Assembly: GCA_031551695.1 (NCBI GenBank)
Contig: JAVBNG010000043.1
Location: 1 to 16,706, forward strand
Direction of reading: 5' to 3'
Origin: JAAYCI01 sp031551695
GTDB lineage: Bacteria > Bacillota > Clostridia > Oscillospirales > Ruminococcaceae
DNA length: 16,706 nucleotides
Part shown: piece by piece, positions 6,833 through 13,426 of the stretch
Position numbering within the stretch: position 1 is the stretch's first letter
Layout of the letters: each line of letters opens with the position of its first letter
Made by a program: the position numbers and the translations under genes
Notes under the pieces: generated by a model
What the model saw: only the letters and a program-made list of their open reading frames with translations
Told to the model about the DNA's origin: nothing
Databases searched by the model: none

Positions 6833-8522
6833 CTTCCGCACTCCTTAACAGTGGGGTGGTTGGCAGGCTTTGGCCCACCTGCATCCAAAACGGCCGTTCC
6901 AGCCGTCCTGTTTCGCACAGGGCTTTATTGGCAAACAAAGCTTCCGGCGCGCCGTCAAAGGCGACGCCGCCGTTCACCAGCAAAACAGCCCGGTTGCAAT
7001 AGCGGTACACCAAATCCATGTTATGGCTCACCATTACAATGGCGATGCCGCCTTTGTTCAGGGCTTGCATCAGCACCATCAGCTCGTTTTGGTTGCGCAG
7101 GTCCTGCCCGAAGGTAGGTTCGTCCAAAAACAGAAGCTTTTGTTTGCGCATCAAGATGGCGGCTACACTCAGGCGGCGTTTTTCCCCCTGGCTCAGCACA
7201 AAGGGGCTTTGTTCCCGCTTTTCCCACAGGCCGAACTGCTCCAGGCTCTGCCTTGCAGCCTGTTCCTTTTCCCGCCGCGTCATTTTGGCTTTTTTCAGGC
7301 TGTAGAGAATTTCCTCCTGCACGCTGCTTGCCACAAACTGCCACTCCGGGTTTTGGAAGGCGATGCCGGCGTGGTTCCACTTTTCTTTGCGCTGTTTTTT
7401 CAGGTTTTTGCCAAACAGGGAAATTTCGCCCTTTGCGTCCGGGTAAATGCCCAGCAGGCTGTGCAGCAGGGTGGTTTTTCCCGCTCCGTTTGGCCCCACG
7501 ATGGCCATGAAATCCTCTTCGTGAATATCGAGATCGATACCGTGCAGCACCGGTTGCCCCGCCAGGGAAATACCGAGGCCGCGGGCGAAGAGGACGGTTT
7601 GCCCGTTTGCGGAGGCTTCCGGTTTTGCATCCATAACTGACGATGCCGCCGGAATGTGCGCGGCAGGCAAGGGCACTTCGAGCGTTCGGGCCTCTGTTTC
7701 AATAAAGCGCGCCACCGCCTGCGCAGCCAAAGCCGGATGGGCAGGCCGCGCATGCGCCTGGCGGTAAAACTCAATGGCCGGCGGCAGGTGGACATTCAGC
7801 CCCGGCTGCTCGGTCAAAAACCGCAATCCTTCCTCCATGCCGCCGCTGAACAAAAGGCTGCCGCCGCTGTTTAGCACCAGCAAATGGTCTGCTTTGTCCA
7901 CCAAATGCTCCAGCTGGTGCTCCACAATCAGAATGGTTTTGCCGGCCTGTGTTTTCAGCCGGGTAATCATTTCAAAAATCTCGCGGATGCCCGCGGGGTC
8001 AAGATTAGAGGTTGGTTCGTCAAAAATCAGCAAAGGCGGGCCTGGCACAAGGGCCGACGCAATGGCCACCCGTTGCTTTTCCCCGCCGGACAGGGTGTGC
8101 AGCGGGCGGGCCTTCAAGTGCGCAATGCCAAGAAGGGAGAGGGCTTCATCAGCCCTCTCCTCTATTTCAGCGGGCGGAACGCACAGGTTCTCCAGCCCGA
8201 AGGCCAGTTCGTCTGCCACGGTGTAGGTGCAAAATTGACTTTCCGGGTTTTGGAACACCAGGCCAATGTGCCGCGCCATTTGCTTAAGCTGCAACTCTTC
8301 CCACCGGGCAGGCCCACAGAGAAAGCGGCCGCTTATTTCGCCCGGGCGATATTCGGGCGCAATGTGGGCCAGCACCTCAATGAGCGTGGTTTTGCCGGCA
8401 CCGGATTCTCCAAGCAACAGTGTCGTTTTTCCGGCCAGAATCTCCGCGCTCACATTTTGCAGGGTGGGCTCTTTCGCGCCTTCGTGCGTGAAACCCAAAC
8501 CTTCCATGCGGTAGTCGGTCAT
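6807..8522 (-). CDS. ECF transporter double ATPase (fused EcfA-EcfA', YkoD-like)
   Basis: A 571-aa protein with two complete ABC ATPase domains in tandem. Domain 1: Walker A GESGAGKTT (38-46), Q-loop near 91, signature LSGGEKQR (144-151), Walker B LLIFDEPTSNLD (164-175), switch His H202. A linker rich in Ala and Pro spans about 250-305. Domain 2: Walker A GPNGAGKTT (343-351), Q-loop Q390, signature LSQGEKRR (443-450), Walker B LLFLDEPTFGQD (463-474), switch His H500. Both sites look active. It hydrolyses ATP to drive uptake through the T and S components. The ATG at 8522 overlaps the stop of the S component as ATGA; the frame is open further upstream, but only inside the S gene. One fused ATPase replaces the EcfA/EcfA' pair, as in YkoD. 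Confidence 0.95.
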   Translation of the reverse strand: MTDYRMEGLGFTHEGAKEPTLQNVSAEILAGKTTLLLGESGAGKTTLIEVLAHIAPEYRPGEISGRFLCGPARWEELQLKQMARHIGLVFQNPESQFCTYTVADELAFGLENLCVPPAEIEERADEALSLLGIAHLKARPLHTLSGGEKQRVAIASALVPGPPLLIFDEPTSNLDPAGIREIFEMITRLKTQAGKTILIVEHQLEHLVDKADHLLVLNSGGSLLFSGGMEEGLRFLTEQPGLNVHLPPAIEFYRQAHARPAHPALAAQAVARFIETEARTLEVPLPAAHIPAASSVMDAKPEASANGQTVLFARGLGISLAGQPVLHGIDLDIHEEDFMAIVGPNGAGKTTLLHSLLGIYPDAKGEISLFGKNLKKQRKEKWNHAGIAFQNPEWQFVASSVQEEILYSLKKAKMTRREKEQAARQSLEQFGLWEKREQSPFVLSQGEKRRLSVAAILMRKQKLLFLDEPTFGQDLRNQNELMVLMQALNKGGIAIVMVSHNMDLVYRYCNRAVLLVNGGVAFDGAPEALFANKALCETGRLERPFWMQVGQSLPTTPLLRSAEDAVRQYSL

Positions 8523-9091
8523 GCAGCTTTTTCTTTTTTGCCAAACTTCACAAGGCCCGTTTTGTTCAGCGCCGCACCAATGCCAAGGCAAACAAGAAAG
8601 CTGATGACGGTGACGCTGGCCACACGCAGCGCCAATGTGGCAATCAGCAGCGGAAGGGGCAGTTGGCTGAGGCCGAACACGAAAAAGTCGCGCAGGGAAA
8701 CGAACAGCGTGATGAACAGCGAGGCGATACCAAAATTGAGGATGCCGTATTTCTCATATTTCGTCACGCCAAACCCAACTTCTGCGCCAAGCCCCTGCAA
8801 AAGGCCGGCCACAATGATGTGGATGCCATAAGGGCTGCCGGTGAGGATGTTGATGACGGCGGCAAACAGGCTGCCGATAAGCGCGGCGCCGGGCTTGCGC
8901 ACCAGGTACAGCGGCAGCAGGGCGGATAAAGCGTAAACGCCGAAGGTGAGGGCCATAAATGTGGGCCCAAGCAAGTTGGAAAGCACGGAATACATACTGT
9001 CCATAAAAGTGAAAAACACGCCGATTACCGCGGCAACCACAGCGATGGTGATCCAGTCACGGGTTTTATAGCTTTTGATTTTTTCTGCCAT
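8519..9091 (-). CDS. ECF transporter S component, YkoE-like
   Basis: A 190-aa integral membrane protein with about five or six hydrophobic segments (15-32, 40-62, 70-90, 112-132, 140-170) and a basic C-terminal tail. The segments LVRKPGAALIGSLFAA and LLQGLGAEVGF agree with what is remembered of YkoE, the substrate-binding subunit of YkoFEDC, which is linked to hydroxymethylpyrimidine/thiamine precursor uptake in Bacillus. No thiamine-pyrophosphate riboswitch is visible upstream, so the substrate here may differ. The ATG at 9091 has GGGAG six bases upstream. It is the first gene of the S-A-T-DUF169 operon and is preceded by a good promoter (9161-9189). Confidence 0.88.
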   Translation of the reverse strand: MAEKIKSYKTRDWITIAVVAAVIGVFFTFMDSMYSVLSNLLGPTFMALTFGVYALSALLPLYLVRKPGAALIGSLFAAVINILTGSPYGIHIIVAGLLQGLGAEVGFGVTKYEKYGILNFGIASLFITLFVSLRDFFVFGLSQLPLPLLIATLALRVASVTVISFLVCLGIGAALNKTGLVKFGKKEKAA

Positions 9092-9160
9092 TTTGAACTC
9101 CCTCTCTCACTTAAAAAAATGTTGGCCGCGCCCGAAAAGTGGTATCGGCATTTCATAGTG

Positions 9161-9189
9161 ATTATAACAATAACAAATATGTATGGCAA
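9161..9189 (-). promoter_or_regulatory. Sigma-A-like promoter of the ECF-DUF169 operon
   Basis: On the minus strand TTGCCA (9189-9184), 17 bp, then TATAAT (9166-9161), about 70 bp before the S-component start. A small palindrome CGTTT-CC-AAACG lies just upstream near 9210-9221 and may bind a regulator. The leader shows no recognisable riboswitch. Confidence 0.65.
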
Positions 9190-9299
9190 CATAACAACGG
9201 CTACGATTGGCGTTTCCAAACGATTTGTGTATTAAAAACAATTAATTATCGCAATTATATGTGTTAATATTTTTATGTCTTTCTTTTCTTGTTTTGCCA

Positions 9300-9308
9300 T
9301 GCTATAAT
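9300..9308 (+). promoter_or_regulatory. Extended -10 promoter of the double-cubane operon
   Basis: TGC TATAAT is a perfect extended -10, giving a leader of about 55 nt before the ATG at 9370. The -35 region is a T-rich run without a clear hexamer. It faces away from the ECF promoter at 9161-9189, so both operons are read from one 278-bp control region. Confidence 0.55.
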
Positions 9309-9369
9309 CATTTTCAATATCAGCCGTTGGCGCGCACCGTTTATATGCGGGAATGGGAGGATTCAAAAA

Positions 9370-10644
9370 ATGGCAGATTACCGTAAGATGTGGGAAGATT
9401 TGGACATGGACCTGGAAACACACGACCTGCTGTGCGAGGTGTTGCCGCAGGCGTTCGGCGACGTGTACCTCTCGCAGGAGAATCGCCCCGAGGGCATGGG
9501 ATACTATAATTTCGTGGTGTCGGAAATCCACGGCGTGCGCCCGGCGGAACTGATGGAAGCGCAAAAAAATGGCACCAAAGTGTTCGGCACCTTCTGCGTG
9601 TATGTGCCGGACGAAGTGGTGTTCGCAGCCGGCGGAATCGCCACCGGGCTGTGCGGCGGCAGCCAGTTCTGGGTGCCCGGCGGCGAAAAAGTGCTGCCTG
9701 CGGCCACCTGCCCGCTCATCAAAGCGTCCGTTGGCGCCCGGCTGGACCGCACCTGCCCCTTTTTCAGCCTGACCGACATTTTTGTGGGCGAAACCACCTG
9801 CGACGGCAAGAAAAAGGCGTGGGAAATCTTAAGCGAGTATGCCCCCGTCTATGTGATGGACCTGCCCCAGCAAAAACGCGCCAAAGACGTTGCCGCCTGG
9901 GCGGAGGAGATCCGCGATTTCCTCGCCAAGGCAGAAGAAGTGACCGGCAGCAAAGTGACGGCGGAAAGCCTGGCCGCGTCCATCAAGCTCATTAACGGCA
10001 AGCGCCGTGCATTGCAGCGGCTTTATAATTTCCGCAAGCTGCCAAACCCGCCCCTCAGCGGCAAAGACTGTTTGCTCATTTCCCAAATCGCCTTCTACGA
10101 CGACCCCACCCGCTTCACCGAAATGACGAACAAGCTGTGCGACGAGCTGGACCAGCGCGTGAAAAACGGCGTGGGTGTGTATGCCAAGGACGCCAAGCGC
10201 ATTTTATTCACCGGCACGCCCATGGCCATCCCCAACTGGAAAATGCACCACGTGGTGGAAACCGAAGGCGCCGCCGTGGTGGGTGAAGAGACCTGTACCG
10301 GCATCCGCTACTTCGACAACCTGGTGGACGAAAGCGGGACCACGCTGGACGGCATGATCAACGCCCTGGCCGAGCGGTACATGAAAATCAACTGCGCCTG
10401 CTTCACCCCAAACACCGCCCGTATAGACGATATTGAACGCTATGTGAAAGAATACAACGCCGACGGCGTGCTTGACATCAACCTGAAGTTCTGTACTTTG
10501 TACGACATCGAGGGCTACACCGTGGAGAAAAAGCTGAAGGAAAACGGCATCCCGGTGCTGGGGCTTGAGACCGACTACAACGACGAGGACGCCGCCCAGC
10601 TGCGCACCCGTGTAGGGGCATTTTTGGAGATTTTGAACGCATAA
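9370..10644 (+). CDS. Double-cubane-cluster / 2-hydroxyacyl-CoA dehydratase-like protein
   Basis: A 424-aa protein of the HgdB/BcrB/FldB superfamily, in which an ATP-driven activator injects a low-potential electron into an Fe-S cluster in the enzyme. Cysteines sit at the family's usual places: C76 (GTFCVYVPDEVVFAAG), C114 (ATCPLIKAS), C129 (RTCPFF), C144 (TTCDGKKK), C309 (EETCTG), C342/C344 and C375 (KFCTLYDIEG). Classical dehydratases have two different subunits, whereas only one is encoded here with its own activator, as in double-cubane-cluster proteins (DCCP, [8Fe-9S]) and E. coli YjiM. A DCCP is therefore more likely than a true acyl-CoA dehydratase; DCCPs reduce small molecules such as acetylene in vitro, and their natural substrate is unknown. 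The ATG at 9370 follows GGGAGG. Its stop TAA overlaps the next ATG by one base. Confidence 0.85.
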   Translation: MADYRKMWEDLDMDLETHDLLCEVLPQAFGDVYLSQENRPEGMGYYNFVVSEIHGVRPAELMEAQKNGTKVFGTFCVYVPDEVVFAAGGIATGLCGGSQFWVPGGEKVLPAATCPLIKASVGARLDRTCPFFSLTDIFVGETTCDGKKKAWEILSEYAPVYVMDLPQQKRAKDVAAWAEEIRDFLAKAEEVTGSKVTAESLAASIKLINGKRRALQRLYNFRKLPNPPLSGKDCLLISQIAFYDDPTRFTEMTNKLCDELDQRVKNGVGVYAKDAKRILFTGTPMAIPNWKMHHVVETEGAAVVGEETCTGIRYFDNLVDESGTTLDGMINALAERYMKINCACFTPNTARIDDIERYVKEYNADGVLDINLKFCTLYDIEGYTVEKKLKENGIPVLGLETDYNDEDAAQLRTRVGAFLEILNA

Positions 10645-10913
10645 TGGCGGCGGAAAAGGAGCTGGCCTGGTATGTGCTGTTTGAAAACCACACCCAGGGG
10701 CTTTTGCTGGACGGCCTGCTGCGCGAAGCGGGCCTGCACGGCACCATTGTGCCCGCGCCGCGCGCTTTGAGCACAAGCTGTGGCGTGGCGCTGGCCCTGC
10801 GTGCGGACGAAGTGGACGCCGTGCGTGCTCTCGTTGCACGGGAAAGTGCGGACATTTTGGAAATCGCCAGCATGGAGCGCGACATGAACCCCCGGCGTGA
10901 CCGGTTTTGTTAA
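10644..10913 (+). CDS. DUF3343 small protein (putative Se/S carrier-like)
   Basis: An 89-aa protein of the DUF3343 type (PF11823), often annotated as a putative Se/S carrier-like protein without proof. It shows the family layout: YVLFENHTQGLLLDGLLREAG at 10-30, then APRALSTSCGVALAL (38-52) with conserved-type C46, and a C-terminal Cys at position 89. Its start ATG overlaps the stop of the dehydratase-like gene (TAATG), so the two are translationally coupled. Sitting between a cluster protein and its activator, it may serve in sulfur handling, cluster assembly or electron transfer; none of this is shown by the sequence. Confidence 0.8.
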   Translation: MAAEKELAWYVLFENHTQGLLLDGLLREAGLHGTIVPAPRALSTSCGVALALRADEVDAVRALVARESADILEIASMERDMNPRRDRFC

Positions 10914-10985
10914 GTGCAAATGGGCCATCCTGCAAGGGACAGGCTCTTATTTTCCATGCAGAAGGAAGAACGTGGAGGAAAACAA

Positions 10986-11744
10986 TTGTTTTTAGGGATA
11001 GACATTGGCAGCACGGCGGCAAAAGCCGTGTTGCTGGCGGCAGACGGCCAGAAAGTGCTTTGCCGTGCCGTGCTGCCCACCGGCTGGAACAGTGCCGACA
11101 CCGCACTGGCAGTGCGCGGAACACTGGAGGCCGCCGGACATGACTTGAAAAAAGCCAGGGTGGTGGCCACCGGGTACGGACGAGTGTCGGTGCCCTATGC
11201 CCACAGCACCGTCACCGAAATCAGCTGCCACGGGCGCGGCGTGGCGCGCATGTTCGGGCGGGACTGCACCGTGCTGGATATCGGCGGACAGGATACCAAA
11301 ATTATTTCCCTTAAAAACGGCAAGGTGCTGGACTTCCGCATGAACGACAAGTGTGCTGCCGGCACCGGACGTTTTTTGGAAGTGATGGCAAACACCCTGG
11401 GCGTCGCCCTGGCAGATTTGTTTGCTTTGGCTGAACAAGGCGGCGGCGTGCACATCAGTTCCTTGTGTACCGTGTTTGCCGAGAGCGAAGTGATCAGCCT
11501 GGTGGGCAGCGGGCGCAAACGGGAGGATATCGCTTATGGCGTGTGCGAGTCCATCGTGGAGAAGGTGTCGGCCCTGTGCAGCCGTCACGCCGCCGATGAG
11601 GTTTATTTTCTGTCCGGCGGGCTGTGCGAGAGCGCGTATCTTCTGCGGCGCTTTGCAAAAACGCTAAAAGCTGAAGTGTACTCTGCGCCGGAAGCGCGCT
11701 ATGCCGGGGCACTCGGCGCGGCCATCTTGGCAAGCGAGATGTGA
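10986..11744 (+). CDS. 2-hydroxyacyl-CoA dehydratase-type ATPase activator (HgdC/YjiL/DccR family)
   Basis: A 252-aa ASKHA-fold ATPase that hydrolyses ATP to push an electron from its [4Fe-4S] cluster to the partner enzyme. Phosphate 1 motif GIDIGSTAAKAVL is at 4-16 and phosphate 2 LDIGGQDTK at 97-105. The two cluster ligands are C123 (NDKCAAGTGRF) and C161 (SLCTVFAESE), spaced as in HgdC, where one cluster is held between two subunits of a dimer. The adenosine-side motif is FLSGGLCESAYLL (208-220). The TTG at 10986 is chosen because GGAGG lies 7 bases upstream and the protein then begins at the family's usual place (MFLGIDIGS); an ATG at 10956 lacks a good site. It is the third gene of the operon, 72 bp after DUF3343. 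Confidence 0.9.
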   Translation: MFLGIDIGSTAAKAVLLAADGQKVLCRAVLPTGWNSADTALAVRGTLEAAGHDLKKARVVATGYGRVSVPYAHSTVTEISCHGRGVARMFGRDCTVLDIGGQDTKIISLKNGKVLDFRMNDKCAAGTGRFLEVMANTLGVALADLFALAEQGGGVHISSLCTVFAESEVISLVGSGRKREDIAYGVCESIVEKVSALCSRHAADEVYFLSGGLCESAYLLRRFAKTLKAEVYSAPEARYAGALGAAILASEM

Positions 11745-11797
11745 CTTCCTGATAAAGAAACACTGGCTATTTTCCCGTTCCTGTGGTGATGTGTGTT

Positions 11798-11925
11798 GCT
11801 ACAAGGGGGCGATGCACATGAGCCAGGGCATCGAAACATTGCAAAACCGTCACCTTCATTCCCACGGTGCCGGAAAGCTGTACGTCGGGGAATCGGCGGG
11901 ACCCATGGTTTTGTCGCCCAGTATA
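11798..11925 (+). pseudogene. Relic of an S51 peptidase gene with two internal deletions
   Basis: Bases 11841-11867 are identical to 15780-15806 of the intact S51 peptidase gene in this window. Bases 11869-11924 then match 16034-16089 with only four differences, including the active-site stretch (K-L-Y-V-G-E-S-A-G). The 226-bp shortfall between the two blocks is not a multiple of three, so the frame is broken. Upstream, TACAAGGGGGCGATGCACATGAG resembles the ribosome binding site and start of the intact gene, with a second deletion between. The bases encoding G-E-S-A-G are kept, but the product cannot be functional. Nothing similar continues past about 11925. Confidence 0.75.
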
Positions 11926-12021
11926 GATACAGCCTTGGTTCTGCACTGCTTTTCCGCCATAAAACTTGTGCTTTATGGGCTGTTTAGGAAAATATCGTCA
12001 AATATTTCCGCACCAAGGGCT

Positions 12022-12054
12022 GACGCTATCACCCCCATTATGGGTGATAGCGTC
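12022..12054. repeat. Perfect 13-bp inverted repeat
   Basis: GACGCTATCACCC (12022-12034) and GGGTGATAGCGTC (12042-12054) pair perfectly around a 7-nt loop. Neither side has a T tract, so it is not a standard intrinsic terminator. It lies between the peptidase relic and the small ORF at 12141, in otherwise gene-free sequence, and could be a transposon-derived short repeat, an operator or an RNA hairpin. Confidence 0.6.
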
Positions 12055-12140
12055 CTTCAAGATCTGCGTTTATAATTTAGGCCATAGATATTTTGTTGGA
12101 ATTTTTTTAAGTGATCCCATCCAAAGGAAGGGGGTTCTTT

Positions 12141-12404
12141 ATGCCGCAGTATCAGGACCCGAATATGCCCTTTGTGGCAGACCGCACCCAGCTCCCCATC
12201 CACGAGCCGGAATATTCAGATGTGTTAGCTCACATAAAAAAATGGAACGGCGCGAACGCGCTGTTCCATATTAATTTACTACTCTTCAGTTGCTTTAGCA
12301 GCTTTTTGTTTCGCAAGAACTCTCTCATATTTTTGCAAACGCTTTTTGGCTTCCGCGCTTTTCTCGCCCTCAAAGACATCCCGCTTGATTACATTTGCGA
12401 CTAG
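12141..12404 (+). pseudogene. Small ORF, probably the N-terminal stub of a disrupted gene
   Basis: An ATG with a purine-rich site upstream (AGGAAGGGGG) opens a frame whose first 30 or so residues (MPQYQDPNMPFVADRTQLPI and on to YSDVLAH) look like a genuine protein start. From residue 31 the frame runs through the terminator hairpin of the convergent gene and then antisense through its end, becoming Leu/Phe-rich and meaningless. It therefore looks like a gene cut off when the nuclease segment arrived. The protein is not recognised. Confidence 0.35.
12236..12269 (-). terminator. Intrinsic terminator of the HsdR_N-type nuclease gene
   Basis: A 12-bp stem (ATGGAACGGCGC with GCGCTGTTCCAT, one G-T pair) with a GAAC loop at 12242-12269 is followed on the minus strand by T7 (12242-12236). 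It stands 10 bp after the stop of the gene at 12279. Confidence 0.85.
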
Positions 12405-13058
12405 AATATCATGGATTTCCTCGTTGGATATCTTGGCATCTGGTGCAATTTTACGAACCTGCTTTCGGATTGTATCGAGAATTGGCTCCGTAGCCAATAA
12501 CTGCCCAATGAAAAAATGGTTGAGCACTTGCCGTTGCGCTGCGAACTCTTCAAGCAGATTATTGGTGGATTTTGCCAATGATTCGCGCGAAATATAAAAT
12601 AACATTTCCAAGTCAGTTTGCTTCTTTGCGTTCAAATCGTCAAATTCAAACGAATAAATCATTTCTTTTTCTACGGGCTTAGAGAATATAATTTTGTATA
12701 CCCTCCATGAAACTCCGTTGGTCAGCACAACCCACTCAATGCCAGAATTGGCGCCATAATCGCACGCTTGGCGAATAAAATCATCTTTGAGCACCAACCC
12801 TGCCGCTTTTACTTCCACCAGCAAACAAACATTGCCCGCCACTTCGATCGCCAAGTCGCAAAATGTTTTTTTGACAGCATACTCAGATGTGATTTCCGTA
12901 TACTTATCAAACCCAAACACATCATTCAACATGTCTGCCACAATGGTTACAGTATCGCTCTCATTGATATCCTTGTCTTTCGCTTTCCGCAATATGGGTT
13001 GAAATTTCTTAATACCTGTTATCAGTCGCTCTTTCGCTTTCGCCGGTATGGCCACCAT
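12279..13058 (-). CDS. Orphan HsdR_N-type (type I restriction R N-terminal-like) nuclease domain protein
   Basis: A 259-aa protein. Residues about 32-130 match the HSDR_N_2-like fold of the PD-(D/E)xK nuclease superfamily: D68 (FCDLAIEV) and E82-x-K84 (LLVEVKA), followed by FIRQACDYGANSGIEWVVLTNGVSWRVYKI, a typical continuation. The C-terminal half is helical, with a Lys/Glu-rich tail. There are no helicase motifs and no methylase or specificity gene nearby, so it is not a complete restriction system; such stand-alone proteins are common and uncharacterised, with defence a possible role. The ATG at 13058 follows a GGGGG-type site; a longer frame to 13151 would run through the promoter. Its AT-rich codons differ from the GC-rich neighbours, which suggests transfer. 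Confidence 0.75.
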   Translation of the reverse strand: MVAIPAKAKERLITGIKKFQPILRKAKDKDINESDTVTIVADMLNDVFGFDKYTEITSEYAVKKTFCDLAIEVAGNVCLLVEVKAAGLVLKDDFIRQACDYGANSGIEWVVLTNGVSWRVYKIIFSKPVEKEMIYSFEFDDLNAKKQTDLEMLFYISRESLAKSTNNLLEEFAAQRQVLNHFFIGQLLATEPILDTIRKQVRKIAPDAKISNEEIHDILVANVIKRDVFEGEKSAEAKKRLQKYERVLAKQKAAKATEE

Positions 13059-13092
13059 GTTGCGATACCCCCTCAACTTTTGTATATTCACT

Positions 13093-13121
13093 ATAATATC
13101 GCTAATTTTTGCAAAAATCAA
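13093..13121 (-). promoter_or_regulatory. Promoter of the HsdR_N-type nuclease gene
   Basis: On the minus strand TTGATT (13121-13116), 17 bp, then TATTAT (13098-13093), about 35 bp before the ATG at 13058. It rules out the upstream start at 13151. Confidence 0.6.
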
Positions 13122-13164
13122 ATTGTCTGGCGCCGCCCATCCATTTTGCATCTAGGCAATCAAT

Positions 13165-13200
13165 AAAAAACGCCTAAACATTGTCACTGTTTAAGCGTTT
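13165..13200 (-). terminator. Intrinsic terminator of the (former) tRNA-Arg gene
   Basis: Arms 13168-13180 and 13188-13200 pair with one mismatch in 13 around a 7-nt loop, and on the minus strand a T6 run (13170-13165) follows. It directly adjoins the CCA end of the tRNA fragment, so it is probably the original tRNA terminator left on the chromosome side. Confidence 0.8.
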
Positions 13201-13244
13201 GGTATGCCCGACAGGATTCGAACCTGCGACCTATAGAGTCGGAG
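13200..13244 (-). tRNA. 3' part of tRNA-Arg(CCG), nucleotides 32-76: integration footprint
   Basis: On the minus strand the sequence fits tRNA positions 32-76: anticodon loop CTCCGAC (anticodon CCG, with T33 and A37), 3' anticodon strand TCTAT, variable loop AGGTC, a 5-bp T stem GCAGG/CCTGT around TTCGAAT, 3' acceptor strand CGGGCAT, discriminator A and encoded CCA. Upstream, CGGTT cannot pair with TCTAT, and no D arm or 5' acceptor strand (ATGCCCG) is present, so only the 3' part exists. This is the usual duplicate left when a tyrosine-integrase element enters a tRNA gene (attL/attR core). It is not a functional tRNA. Confidence 0.85.
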
Positions 13245-13426
13245 AACCGTGGCGTGGCCTTGCTTTTTGATTTAGATACGCTCTTTTTGTCGAAGTCGTA
13301 CAAGGCAGAAAAAGAAAACTAAAAGACTGTAGGTGCTTCTGCCAGGCGGATTTACGGGTCTTTTGAAAGGGCGAACTGCGTAGTGGTCAAATAGTGGTCA
13401 GAGGTTTTGCAGAAGGATGATTGGCT
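13245..13426. other. Gene-free border sequence next to the tRNA fragment
   Basis: No gene is seen in these 182 bp. They hold a tandem 9-bp repeat, TAGTGGTCA, at 13381-13389 and 13392-13400 (11-bp period), which resembles the arm-type sites or integrase-gene ends often found beside tRNA attachment sites. No integrase reading frame remains. Confidence 0.4.

Noticed and set aside
9092..9369. TPP riboswitch before the YkoE-like gene
   Set aside because: The conserved CUGAGA and related segments of the thi box were looked for on the minus strand and not seen.
12279..13058. Complete type I restriction system
   Set aside because: Only the nuclease-like N-terminal domain is encoded; no DEAD helicase motifs, methylase or specificity subunit occur in the window.
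13165..13400. CRISPR array or intact tRNA
   Set aside because: There are only two short tandem copies with no spacers, and the tRNA lacks its D arm, 5' acceptor strand and a pairing 5' anticodon strand.
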